A stretch of DNA of 40,711 nucleotides, from NCBI GenBank assembly GCA_903772945.1, contig CAICTM010000987.1, positions 1 through 40,711 on the forward strand, written 5' to 3'. The first letter of the stretch is position 1. Every line of letters starts with the position of its first letter. Of this stretch, positions 1 through 9,800 are shown piece after piece. Origin of the DNA: Seminavis robusta. Taxonomy: Eukaryota; Bacillariophyta; Bacillariophyceae; Naviculales; Naviculaceae. The position numbers and the translations under genes were made by a program. The notes below the pieces were generated by a model, which saw nothing but the letters and a program-made list of their open reading frames with translations, made no database searches and was not told the DNA's origin.

Positions 1-75
1 GAGACTCAGTCATGAGTCGAACTCAAACCCTATCTAGGATCGAGTCGCGAATAAGGCTAAGAGCCGTGTATTGCA
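1..75 (-). mobile_element. LTR 5' end of a retroelement running off the left edge
   Basis: Read on the minus strand, this stretch starts TGCAATAC and matches the plus-strand sequence at 36885-36960 over about 70 bases, with one mismatch and two small indels. Homology begins at TGCAATA in both copies and the flanks differ, which is what the TG end of an LTR would give. Only the first ~75 bases are inside the window, so it cannot be told whether this is a full element, a solo LTR or a fragment. Confidence 0.6.
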
Positions 76-289
76 AGACAGCTTTGTTGGATGCCTCGCG
101 AGGGATGCCACGATAGGGAATTGCATCAGCTTCAACAACATCAATCCCAATTTGAACACAGTACCCTTTGAGGAAGTGGTTGAAATACTTGAGGGCTTTC
201 TTCCGTCTGTTGGCTGCCGACGTGAAGAGACAGGTCCTGGCATCAACCGTGAAGACCTGGGGGTTTTCCTCATCATCCGAATCAGACAT
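76..289 (-). pseudogene. 5' fragment of a recombinase-like ORF cut by an LTR
   Basis: A minus-strand ORF starts at the ATG at 289 with an acidic MSDSDDEE leader. It continues for about 71 residues before running into the LTR that begins at 75; the frame then stays open by chance to a stop near 23. The residues after the leader are rich in Lys, Arg and aromatics (RKKALKYFNHFL, then EADAIPYRG) and look helical. They recall the core-binding region of Crypton-like tyrosine recombinases in stramenopile genomes. The catalytic part is absent, so this is a family impression only. It is best read as the broken start of an older mobile-element gene into which the LTR element inserted. Confidence 0.4.
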
Positions 290-648
290 GGTGAGGCATC
301 GTCCGGTGCAGTGGCTCCTCTCGCCTTGTTGAATAATTGTGGGGTTGAGGTTGGGTTGATCGATGCTTTACCTGAGGTTGTTTTGATCCATTGGAGTGCT
401 TTACTTCGTTGTTGGCATTGGTCACGGTGGTCTGTCTTTGGTGATGTTGGATCTGGCCAGATCTTGTTCGGATCATGTTGGATCGACGGGCTTAACTGTT
501 TCCACTGTTTCCTCGCTTGACAGCTGGAAAGGCGTTTAATGTGGGACTGGCAACGGCTGGCAAAAGGGGTTGAGAGCTGGCAAATTGTAGGTACAGTAGC
601 GGTACCAGGAACTGGAAGTATCTGGAAGTATCTTAAAAGATTCGATTC
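290..648. other. Intergenic, no gene seen
   Basis: No convincing coding sequence. Short direct repeats of GCTGGCAA occur at about 530-590, followed by GGAAGTATCT twice at about 614-632. Confidence 0.5.
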
Positions 649-1012
649 AGGACCGTCCGACGTTTTTCACTCAGGATTTAAAAAATATTGAAATTTCGCA
701 TGACTGGAAATGGTTTGAAACAATCCCCCAACTATCCCCTAAATCTTCAACAATCCCTTAAGCAATCCCTTATCAAACAATCCCTTAAGAAACAATCCCT
801 TAAACCTTCGAAACAATCCCTTAAGCCTATCGCCATATGCCATGACACAATCCCCTATCAGGAGCAAACAATCCCTTATCAAACAATCCCTTAACAAACA
901 ATCCCTTAAATCTGCAACAATCCCTTAACAAACAATCCCTTAAACAATCCCTTACACCTTCGGAGTCAGTCGGGGCAATTTTAAATCCTGAGTGAAAAAC
1001 GTCGAACGGTCC
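649..1012. mobile_element. Non-autonomous element with 34-bp TIRs and an internal AACAATCCCTTA array
   Basis: Positions 649-683 and 979-1012 are inverted repeats of about 34 bases with a single mismatch, around the shared core CGTTTTTCACTCAGGATTTA on the left. Between them lies an array with about eleven exact AATCCCTTA cores plus variants, joined by short spacers. There is no transposase, so it is probably a MITE-like element. No clear target-site duplication was seen next to the repeat ends. Confidence 0.7.
728..953. repeat. Degenerate tandem array of AACAATCCCTTA
   Basis: The period is about 12-15 bases. Units are separated by AA, GA, TC or short unrelated spacers, and an unrelated spacer at about 825-850 interrupts the array. 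The core is CCCTTA and not CCCTAA, so it is not a telomere repeat. Confidence 0.75.
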
Positions 1013-1476
1013 AGCAAAAGCCGCACTGACTCGACTCCATTTCTTACACCGGTACATGTATCTGGTACTAGCTATTAGCTACTAGCACAAATATTCTAAA
1101 TTGGCTTCAAGCCATCTTAAGGTGGTCGCACCCAGGATGTAAGCCAGCAATAAGCTGCGAAAAATAGTGACGTTTGTTTTGGAGCGATCTTTTGCATATG
1201 AACGGAATCCTGAATCTTGAATGTTCGTATTCTCACTGGATTGATGAAATATCGAAATTCGCGCTAATTCTAGCTAGAATACCGCCTTATTTCGAGTCGG
1301 CCCACTCATATCCTTATATCTTTAGATCGCTCGAGCGCACGGCGAGCCATGGAGCGTTGATAGAAATATTCTCCACCCAAAACAATGCAAAGGCATAAAA
1401 AGATCCGGCACACCAGAATATTTCACTCGATACCGGTACGGTACACATACTCGTGAGGCTACCGCGAGTAGTTATC
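1013..1476. other. 5' flank of the transposase gene
   Basis: No gene is supported here. A TACCGGTACGGTAC cluster lies at about 1432-1445, shortly before the transposase start. I looked for terminal inverted repeats shared with the 4070-4400 region and found only an 11-base ACAAATATTCT match, which is too short to use. Confidence 0.4.
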
Positions 1477-4066
1477 ATGGCAGAGTCAACACCCACACCA
1501 CGCACCAAATGGAAGCCATCAACTACCAGTGAAATAGCAAGGCTTAGTGCCAGTGGCACTGGTTGGAACAAGCTGGCTGGAGTGAATGAATGTGTTCCTA
1601 GCACTGGTAGATCAACTAGAAATGGCAACAGTGGAACCAACAAATACAAGAAGAAAAGGCTGCTTTTTGATGAAGCGAATGTGGTAGAGGTTGAGGAAAC
1701 AGATGAAGCCACTACAGCTGAGGAAGAAGAGGCAACCACCAAAGAAGAAGATAACGAATTCACTGTCACTGAATTCAATACGAAAGCAAGCAGCCGCCTA
1801 CTGTTGGAGACGAGCCAAATCGAAAAGCTGGTTGCCGATTTTGCCAAATGCCCTCATTGCAAATTTGACGACAAGCCCATGCCATTGATAATGTTCGTCC
1901 ACAACTGCGGCATTGTGTCACAAATTAGACTCAGATGCGCGAACGAAGAATGTGACTACGTCTACGAATTGCCCACTCCCGCAAAGACAACAATGCATAC
2001 TGACGACAAGTACGAAAGGCTGACGAATTACCAACTTAATCTATTGCTTGTCCTTGGGATGATAGCGAATGGAGATGGTGCTACCGAATGCGGCAAAATG
2101 CTTGGTTTGATGGGGCTACCGAATGATACCACGATGGGTAAAAGCTTTCCCACTATAGAGCAAAGGATTGGCCCCATCTTGCGGGAATTGAGGGATGAAA
2201 TCCTAATGGAAAATCTGGACGCCGAAGTCAGACGATCAACAACGGAGGAACACTACTTGGCTTGGAAACTGTCGATACCGGAACAGCACAAGGACCATCC
2301 CGTCAAGATCAAGTTGAAGGGCTCGTACGACGGCGCTTGGCAGCAAAAAGGTTCCGGTCTTCTCTACAATTCATCGTCTGGCCACGGTAGTCTTGTTGGT
2401 GCAACCACCCGAAAGGTTATTGCTTTTGGTCAAAAGAGCAAGAAGTGCAACCGGTGCGAACGGCACGAAAAGGAACACCCTGACGCCGATACCCGTCCTG
2501 CTTATCCGGAGCACGCCTATTGTCCCCGCAACCATGATCCAACCGATTCGTCAGCCAGGTGCAATGGAAGCGGCATTGGCTTTGGAAATTGTGATCGATC
2601 TTTACGACAATAAAGGCATCATTCTGGAGCTTCTTTGCTGCGACGACGACTCGTCCATTCGGGCTGATTTGAAGTGGTCCAACAAAGACTATCTAATCAA
2701 CAATAACACTACCATTCTACCGCAGGTGCCAAAGACGAAAGGAAAGAATAAGGGTGAATTGCAAGATCGTCCGGACAAAGGGAAACTACCCGGCCATATT
2801 CCCGAGCCAAAGTTTTGTGCCGATCCCAACCACCGCCGCAAACAGTTGACCGGGGAACTCATTCGTTTGGATTTGGCCAAGGTAGCCGACAAGAAGACAA
2901 TGACAAGGTTGGATTCCATTCGACTTGGCAAGAACTACGGCTACATGGCTCGCACACTCAAAGACCGCGATGAATCCGAGTATGTGGATGTTGCCTGGGC
3001 CTGTTTGGAGCACCACTTTGATGCCCACGACAAATGCGGTGCTTGGTGCGCTCGGAAAAAGGCAACGGCAGCTGAGCAACTTGCTAGCAAGAAATACTAC
3101 CGCGACAAGAAAGATGATGCGGAACTTTACGAGCTGCTACGGAAGAAAATGGGGCGCTACTGTGAGCTTGGGCGACTGAGAGAGATTGCCCACGGCTTGG
3201 ACACAAATGCAAACGAGTCATTCAACAGTGTCTGTACCTGGTTTGCACCCAAGAACAAAGTCTTTTCCGGATCCTGTTCGCTAGCCAATCGTCTTGCCTT
3301 TGCCATCGGCATCGTCTCCCTTGGATATGTCGAGTTTTTCAACCGTCTTTTCCTCAAGCTTGGAATTGACATGACAACCCACGTCCAGCATTACCTCACC
3401 GTCAGGCAGAACCAACGTCAGAAACGATTGGACCGGCTCAAGACTCCGGAGTACAAGCAGTACCGGGCGGAAAAGAAGAACGAGAGAATCCGGTTGGAAA
3501 CGATAGCCGCGAAGAAGGCTTGGGCAAAACGACACAAATGCTACTGCCCAGGCATAAACTTGGATCTTCCGCAAGAGCAGCTTCCTGCTGAGGCGGCACG
3601 GATCGATGCCGAGAATGCTGCAAAACGGCCTGCAAAGAAGAGGAAAACGACAAAGACGACAACTAACAAAGGCAGGTTTTGTCCCTTCTGCGGTAAGAAG
3701 GGGCACGTTTCGACCAAATCCAAGAAGTGCACCATGACAGGCGATTCCAAGGCTGCGTTGCTGTTCGATAGGTTGACTGGAAAGCTGCTATCAGAGCTGG
3801 CTGCCAGCACTCCAACTGCAGCTTCTATTCCAGCTGCTAGTGCTTCTAGCCAGCCAGCAAGCATCCCAGAAGCTGAAGTTGAGGAGGAAGTAAGCCCAGA
3901 GGAAACAGCTCAAGATTTGGCCCAAATGGTAGAGGATGGAACCAAGGATTTGGCTGATTTGGAGTGCATTCCCTTCGATGCACTCGATGGAGACAATGAG
4001 GAAGACAATGTTCGAGCCCTTGATGATGATGATGATGATAGTGATGCCGGCAGCAATGCCATCTAG
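1477..4066 (+). CDS. Mutator-like DDE transposase, frameshifted
   Basis: The first frame begins at the ATG at 1477, and the coding sense moves to the next frame near 2555, ending at 4066. Together they would encode about 860 residues. All three catalytic acids are visible: D in YDGAWQQKGSG (codon 2329-2331), D in the CCDDDSS segment (2641-2650) and E in NANESFN (3215-3217), matching the Mutator-like transposase pattern DGxWQxRG...D...NxNESxN. A Cys-pair module lies N-terminal (CPHC, then CANEEC) and a CCHC knuckle C-terminal (CPFCGKKGH). The tail is acidic and Ala/Ser/Pro-rich. The break is explained by 4 extra bases, CCAG at 2555-2558 next to TCAG; without them the conserved GAMEA motif follows in frame. 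Either a recently dead copy or a very short mis-splice. Confidence 0.85.
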
Positions 4067-4094
4067 ATAGATAGATAGCTAGCTAGCTAGCTTG
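4020..4094. repeat. GAT and CTAG microsatellites at the transposase 3' end
   Basis: (GAT)n encodes a run of seven Asp near the C-terminus. Just after the stop come ATAGATAGATAG and GCTAGCTAGCTAGC. Confidence 0.8.
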
Positions 4095-5130
4095 CCAAAG
4101 GTAGTGCTTTCTTTGTAATGAAGAGTGTTGCCGCACCTAGCTAGTCGGTGACGGCGTCATATCCAACAAGTACTGTTGATGGTACCGGTACTCTATGGTA
4201 GGGATAAAAAAACGGCGAAGACTGGTATAAATTGGCTGGCCAATCGTATACATAGCCGTTGTTTTCTGTGGGGTAGAGAATATTTGTATTCAAAAAGACG
4301 CCCTCACATTTTTGTTGCTGGCTAGCGGCGACTGGATTGCGCGATCCTATACTAAAATAGTACAAATAACACGTTTTAGGCAAGTTCGAAGGCTGTTTTC
4401 CGGTGAATAGCAAGATTCCTTTTCGAAAACAACGAAAGCAGAACAACAACAAAAAGTCCATCAGCACTCGCAGTGTTAGAGAGCTCATTCTCTGGATGCG
4501 CTTTGATGCTAAGCCCCTGCAACCATACATTTATCTCCTTCTAATAGTGTAAGGAAGAGAGTAGTAGTGGTTGCGGGGGCATAGCACCAAAGTGCATCGA
4601 GATCTAAGGGATTCATTCAGCCGAATCGGTCGCGACCGAAAGCTTCCATTCGGCGAAGAATGCTATCAGGTGGAGTGGAACACACCACTGATACCCTTCG
4701 GCAACCTCTTCCTACTACTATTAGCAACACCTCTTGTACATTGTATAGTCATCAGCCATTATCATACAGCGATTCCGAGCCACCTTTAGCAGCAGCTGTT
4801 CGATCGATCGATTGTTTCTTATTTCACTCGATCTCTTGCGATAAATACTGGTGGGCGCACCACTATTTATTCACAGCTTTTCGCTGGCTTACATCCTGGA
4901 CGGAACCACCTTAAACTCACCCACGATTGAGGGACGCTCCAGTCGTACCGGTACGTGAGGGAAGGAGAAAGCCTTCAGAGCTGTACAGTCGTATTCTGTA
5001 ACTTGGTGAGACAGTCCTGCCGAAATACCCTCAATAATTGCAAACCACACAGCCACAGCATCAGGTCATCTTCCCACATTGTGTTCGGTATCATCCCAAC
5101 TCTGCTGATCGAGCAAGGCACAATAAGACC
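4095..5130. other. Intergenic, no gene seen
   Basis: Short ORFs in both strands show no domain or codon pattern. GGTACCGGTAC-type palindromes occur at about 4188 and 4945. The last 100 bases before the C2 gene are its likely promoter and 5' leader. Confidence 0.5.
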
Positions 5131-5739
5131 ATGACAACGTTGGAAATTGAAGAACACATCGCCATTCTGATTGAGATCAGTTCGGGAAAAGACTTGTTGA
5201 TAGGGGACATCAATAGTTCCGATCCCTACGTCGTCGTGTCGATGGGAAAGCATGGGATAGTCCACAAGACAAAATATCGGAAGAAAACGTAGGTACAGGT
5301 ACACTTTTGAGGAGCAATTAGTGAATTCCTTTTGGGTCAGCAATCCTATGGATATAATTCGAGGCGTCTTACATCAAGTTTTTGCTTACAACTCATGAAT
5401 TTACCTTCCTCTGACAGGCTGAACCCCGAATGGACCCCTTCACATAATTCCACCTATGTCTTGAGCACTCCCTCCTACAAGCTTATAGATGCTGGTGGAC
5501 TTACGTTTAATGTAAAGGATTATGATGTGGCGTCAAGCGATGAAGACTTGGGGACTATAGAAGTCACTACGGAAGAATTGATCACAGAAGGAAACGCGGT
5601 TAGAGTGGTGGAACGAGACATTACCCCTCCCCCGGAGGCTGCTGGTAAACCTGCTGGCAAATTGACAATTCGCTTTCGAAAAGCAACACCAGAAGATGAA
5701 GCATCCTTGGCCAAAGGTGAAATGAAACGATTCTTTTAA
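5131..5739 (+). CDS. C2-domain protein (two exons)
   Basis: Exons are 5131-5288 and 5418-5739. The 129-bp intron has GTAGGT at its 5' end and CAG at its 3' end, and splicing gives an uninterrupted KKTLNPEW, a standard C2 strand motif. The product is 159 residues, essentially one C2 domain. Calcium-loop aspartates are present: D26 and D31 in GDINSSDPYV, and D87, D89 and D94/D96 in the KDYDVASSDED loop, so calcium-dependent membrane binding is plausible. There is no transmembrane segment or signal peptide, so the protein is probably cytosolic and recruited to membranes. A short Pro-rich stretch (TPPPEAAGKPAG) separates the last strands. Partner and pathway are unknown. Confidence 0.88.
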
Positions 5740-6832
5740 TAACGTGGAATGGCAGGCTGGAGTTTGGAATAGATGATGCTCGCTGTAGCTAGCTAGAACG
5801 GTCAGTACGGTAGACCCTACCGGTACCGGTACCTACCGGGCAAGCGGATATGTGGTTTGAACTTTGTGACTGCGTGCGAGTGGAGAAGAAGTACCCAAAA
5901 TCATTGCCGGGTCTAGAGTCGAGCAGTTGGTGCAACTACTGTGTGGAATGAATGGATGATAGTTTGTGAACTGTTGTGATGACCTGGACTTGTGCTCCGC
6001 ATAGATGTACTGGAGTAATTTTTCTTTCTTCTCGTGGTTTTATAATTGGTTTTGAACAGTTTAGTGCCTTCTCCATCAACATTGCCCCTCTTTCTACTAC
6101 TCCAGTACTAGTAGCTAGGTATCATAGAACTGAAGCTGGAACAACATGTACATTACCTTTACAGAACCATAAAAGGGTACAGAAACAAGCTGCTGATAAT
6201 CAGACTCGTACTCTCCCTCCAATTCAACCGCCTTGCACACCTCGAAATCATTTCCATTAAGATCATACCGGTACGGTAGTTGATTGGTGCAGGGGGAATG
6301 TAACCAGGAGGCGGACGGCTTCGCCGAAATGAGACGGGCTCTCCTGCATCCCAGATGGTGTGAAGTCTCGCTCGTAAGTTGTCAACTGCAGCACCAAAAG
6401 ACTAGTAAAAAAACTACAGAACCATAAAAGTACAGAACTATCCCCACCGGAATGGTAAATAACCCGTTGGAAGCCAGTGGATTGGCAAAGGATGCCGACA
6501 GGTTAGCGGGAGATTAGGATGTGGTACTGTACCTGAAGTAGGTCCATGTGGAGGCCCAGGGTGGGTCGAGGAGCAGGGCCCTGTGTTGGTCCGGAAGTTG
6601 GCTGGCCATGGAGATGGCCAGAGAATGGGGGCGTGAGTCCAGGAGTGGCCTTAGTTGGCCCAGCAGTGAAGCAATTGGGCCTGGCGATGGACCTGCAGTA
6701 CCGGTACTAGTAGATCCAGAGGATGGGCCTTACGAAGTGCTCCTTCCTTCCGGCAGCAACCGCACCAAAATAGAGAAGTTGACGTCTATGTACCGATTAG
6801 CAGCAGAGTTGCTTCCAACTCGGTCCTATTAT
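5740..6832. other. Intergenic with short repeats
   Basis: No gene is supported. A CTACCGGTACCGGTACC cluster lies at about 5818-5836. A ~20-base unit beginning ACAGAACCATAAAAG occurs at about 6162 and again at about 6417. From about 6545 to 6720 the DNA becomes G-rich, with degenerate repeats around TTGGCC and TTGGTCC. The 3' end of the kinase transcript must fall near 6830 or below. Confidence 0.5.
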
Positions 6833-9800
6833 CTATCTAGTAACGATGCTCAAGCCTTCACGCGTCGACCTGCGAGAAGTCTGTTTACCGATCAAGTTCT
6901 GGAGACTGTCCCACGATACTTGACTATCCATTGCCCCGTCAAAGCCAGCCGGTGGGAGCATATTAGTGTCGGGAGGTAGGACGACATCAGTACACACGAT
7001 GAAAAGATTGCCTTGTCTGTTCACTCGATTCTGGCTTTCCCATGCACGAAACTCCTCGACACACTGGTTGCCAGATAGCGCTGGAAGATGGTCATCCAAA
7101 ACCACGGCACCCCAATTGCGAGATTTCAGCTGCTCCAAGGCACTGGAGCCGTTCTCCACAATCGTTACGGCCCACCCATCGTCGCTCATCTTGCGAGCTG
7201 CTTGTCTTGTTTCTCCATCGAATCTTCCAGTAGCCATTAGACAAGACTTTTGTGTCTTTGCCGCGCTGTCCACATTGGTTGCAGCAGAGCCATCCAAGTT
7301 TTCGGCATCTCTAGAGGTCGATGTGTTGTGCATTCCAGGAGAAGACGTAGCGTGCATATTGTCAAGATCTGCCCTCACCTGCTCCATTGCAGGGCTTCCA
7401 TCCAGTTCTTGTAGAGTTTTCATGGTGATGGGTTTCGGTCGAAAACCGTTCATGCCGATTTCTAAGCCCTTATCAACGTCTTTCTGCGATACGTGGGCTG
7501 AAATTCCAACAATGTGTTGTTCAAAGGCTCGATTCTCTTTCTCCCACTGACGATACTGTTGGACACAGTCTAGTCCGTCCATATTTGGCATCAAGAAATC
7601 GCAAAGAGTGATATCGAAAACCGTCTCTTTCAGTGCCGCCAATCCTTCGACGCCATCGTTTGCCTGCGAAACTTCGTAACCACGTTTTTGCAGCGCCCGC
7701 GTGAGTGTTTTTCGGACCACGACTGTGTCCTCAATCACCAAAGCTTTCTTCTGTCTGGTCACAGATAGTGCTTTCTCATTTTGTAGGTTGGTGTTAGATG
7801 GCTCTGTGGCCTTGTCAAGCTTTGCTGTTTTATCATCATCTGTGCCTCTGTTGGGGGATATGCTAAATAAGGGCTTTGTTGGGGGGTTCTTGTCAGAAAC
7901 AACGCCAAAGAGGGGCTTGGGTTTGTTGGTCTTTGTGCTTTCGCTCGTGCTGCCAGTGCCAAACAAGGGTTTTGGCCTCTCAATGCCTGTTTGTTCATTT
8001 GTGCTGGCTACCGGTAAAAGGGGCTTTGGCTTTGTGGACTCTGTGTTTTGGCTTGTGCTGGTAATGGCAAACAAAGATTTTGGCTTTTCTGCAACTGTTG
8101 CCTGACCTGTGCTTGTGCTGGCCGTGGCGAATAAAGGCTTTGGTTTGGTACTCTCTGTGTTTTGGCTTGCGCTGGTTGTGTCAAACAAAGGTTTTGGCTT
8201 GTCTGCAACTGACTCCTGACTTGTGCTGGCCGTGGCAAATAAAGGCTGTGGCTTGTCGGTGACTGTTTGTTGGTTGCTGTCTAACGCAAACAAAGGCGTT
8301 GGCTTTTCTGCGATTGATTCTTTGTTTGTGCTGGTTATGGCAAACAAGGGCTGCGGCAGCTTGACTGCTGCTGGTTCTTGGCCTTTGGTGGCCATAGCAA
8401 ACAGCGGCTTTGGCGTGTCGGCAGCTGGTTCTTGTCTGTTGCTCTTTACATCAAACAGTGGTGACGGCGTCTTGACCGGCGCAATGCTAAACAATGGCTT
8501 TGGTGGCTCGTTAGGAACTGTACTCTCGCCAGCTGCTGATTCGCCTTCTTTGGTTCCGTTTTTGTTGGAGATCTGGATCGTTTTGGGTACCGGCGTTTTC
8601 GTGGCTGAAGCAGGCTCTTGAGCGTCTCCGCGTGGCGTTTCGGAGGGACCCGGCATTTCCGAGAACTCTGTTCCACTTGTTTCTGCAGTGGATGTTTCCT
8701 CTTTTGCGGCCATTTTCTTTGCCATGAGAGCCTTGAGCGCTCTAGCAGCAGAAGAATCCCCGGTCGAATGGGTTCGACGAAATAATAATCCTTGCGCTGT
8801 CTTGGGCACTGGATTCCGTTTGAATCTGCGATTGTTGTAGGTGCTGTCACTGTTTTGAGGTTCCTGTGGTAGCGGGGTACTAGCGACGGCGGTAGCGTCG
8901 TCCCATGACAAGAAGGCTCGAAGCCGTGCCTGTCGACTCACAAGAGGAGATTTGGATCTAGCATTTCGTTCTTTGATTTGATGTTCCTTGTAAGCCTCCA
9001 GCGTGCCACCAAACTCTGCCAATTTGCTCAGCTCGCAACACGATGATGTTCCCTCTTCACATTTTGGCATGGACGCTGCCGCCACGGCCATAATCCCCGA
9101 TCGATTGACGGCTATTTGCTGTTGAAGGGTTTCGTGATTGGACATGGACTGACGGCGATGGGCGTCATAGCCGGTGCCGCCGTGGTAACTGACACTGAGA
9201 TTCTGTAGATGAGGTTGTTGTTGTGGATGCCGCCGTTGGATACTATGATGTCGAGGCTTGGTGGTTGTCGGGGGCGACACCACGGGCGGGAAATGAATGA
9301 CGGAGGAATCCAGTGTCGCCAGCGAAGCACTGTGGCCGGAATCGGAAACATCCATCATGGAAAGACTGGCAAAACTTCCACCGTTGTGGCTGTTGACGTC
9401 CTCGGGCAAGACAATAGGGACCTGGAACCAAAAGACGCTGCCTTGTTTTTGTTCCGTGTCTCGACGTGACTGGTATCCGTACGATCCTCCCAACGATTCC
9501 ACTTGATAGGCTACGGAATAGAGTCCCAAATCCTTGACAACTCCTAGGGTTTTGGCCGATGGTTTGAAGAGGCAATCGGGGTCGTCCACTTGCAAATCTG
9601 GACCGGTGTCGATGCATTCAAAGACGAGAAATTCGGGTTGCTGCATGAGCAACGTGGTCACTTCGACCGACCCTCGTCGTGACGACAATGGTAATTGGTG
9701 CTGCATTCCAGCACTGGCATGAATATGAAAGTGTACCGATCCCTTGCTGGTATTGGCAAATGCGTTTGACAGCAAATTCAAGGAGGACCGGAATAACTTG

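Noticed and set aside
728..953. Possible interstitial telomere repeat
   Set aside because: The core is CCCTTA with varied spacers, not CCCTAA, and it is confined between inverted repeats.
1085..4290. Terminal inverted repeats for the Mutator-like element
   Set aside because: Only an 11-base inverted match (ACAAATATTCT) was found, with no target-site duplication, so I do not claim element ends.
6548..6979. 143-codon plus-strand ORF
   Set aside because: It starts in a G-rich repeat and ends opposite the kinase C-terminus; no domain.
7701..8621. Plus-strand frames opposite the kinase repeats
   Set aside because: They are complements of the PLF repeat array; the minus strand has the domains.
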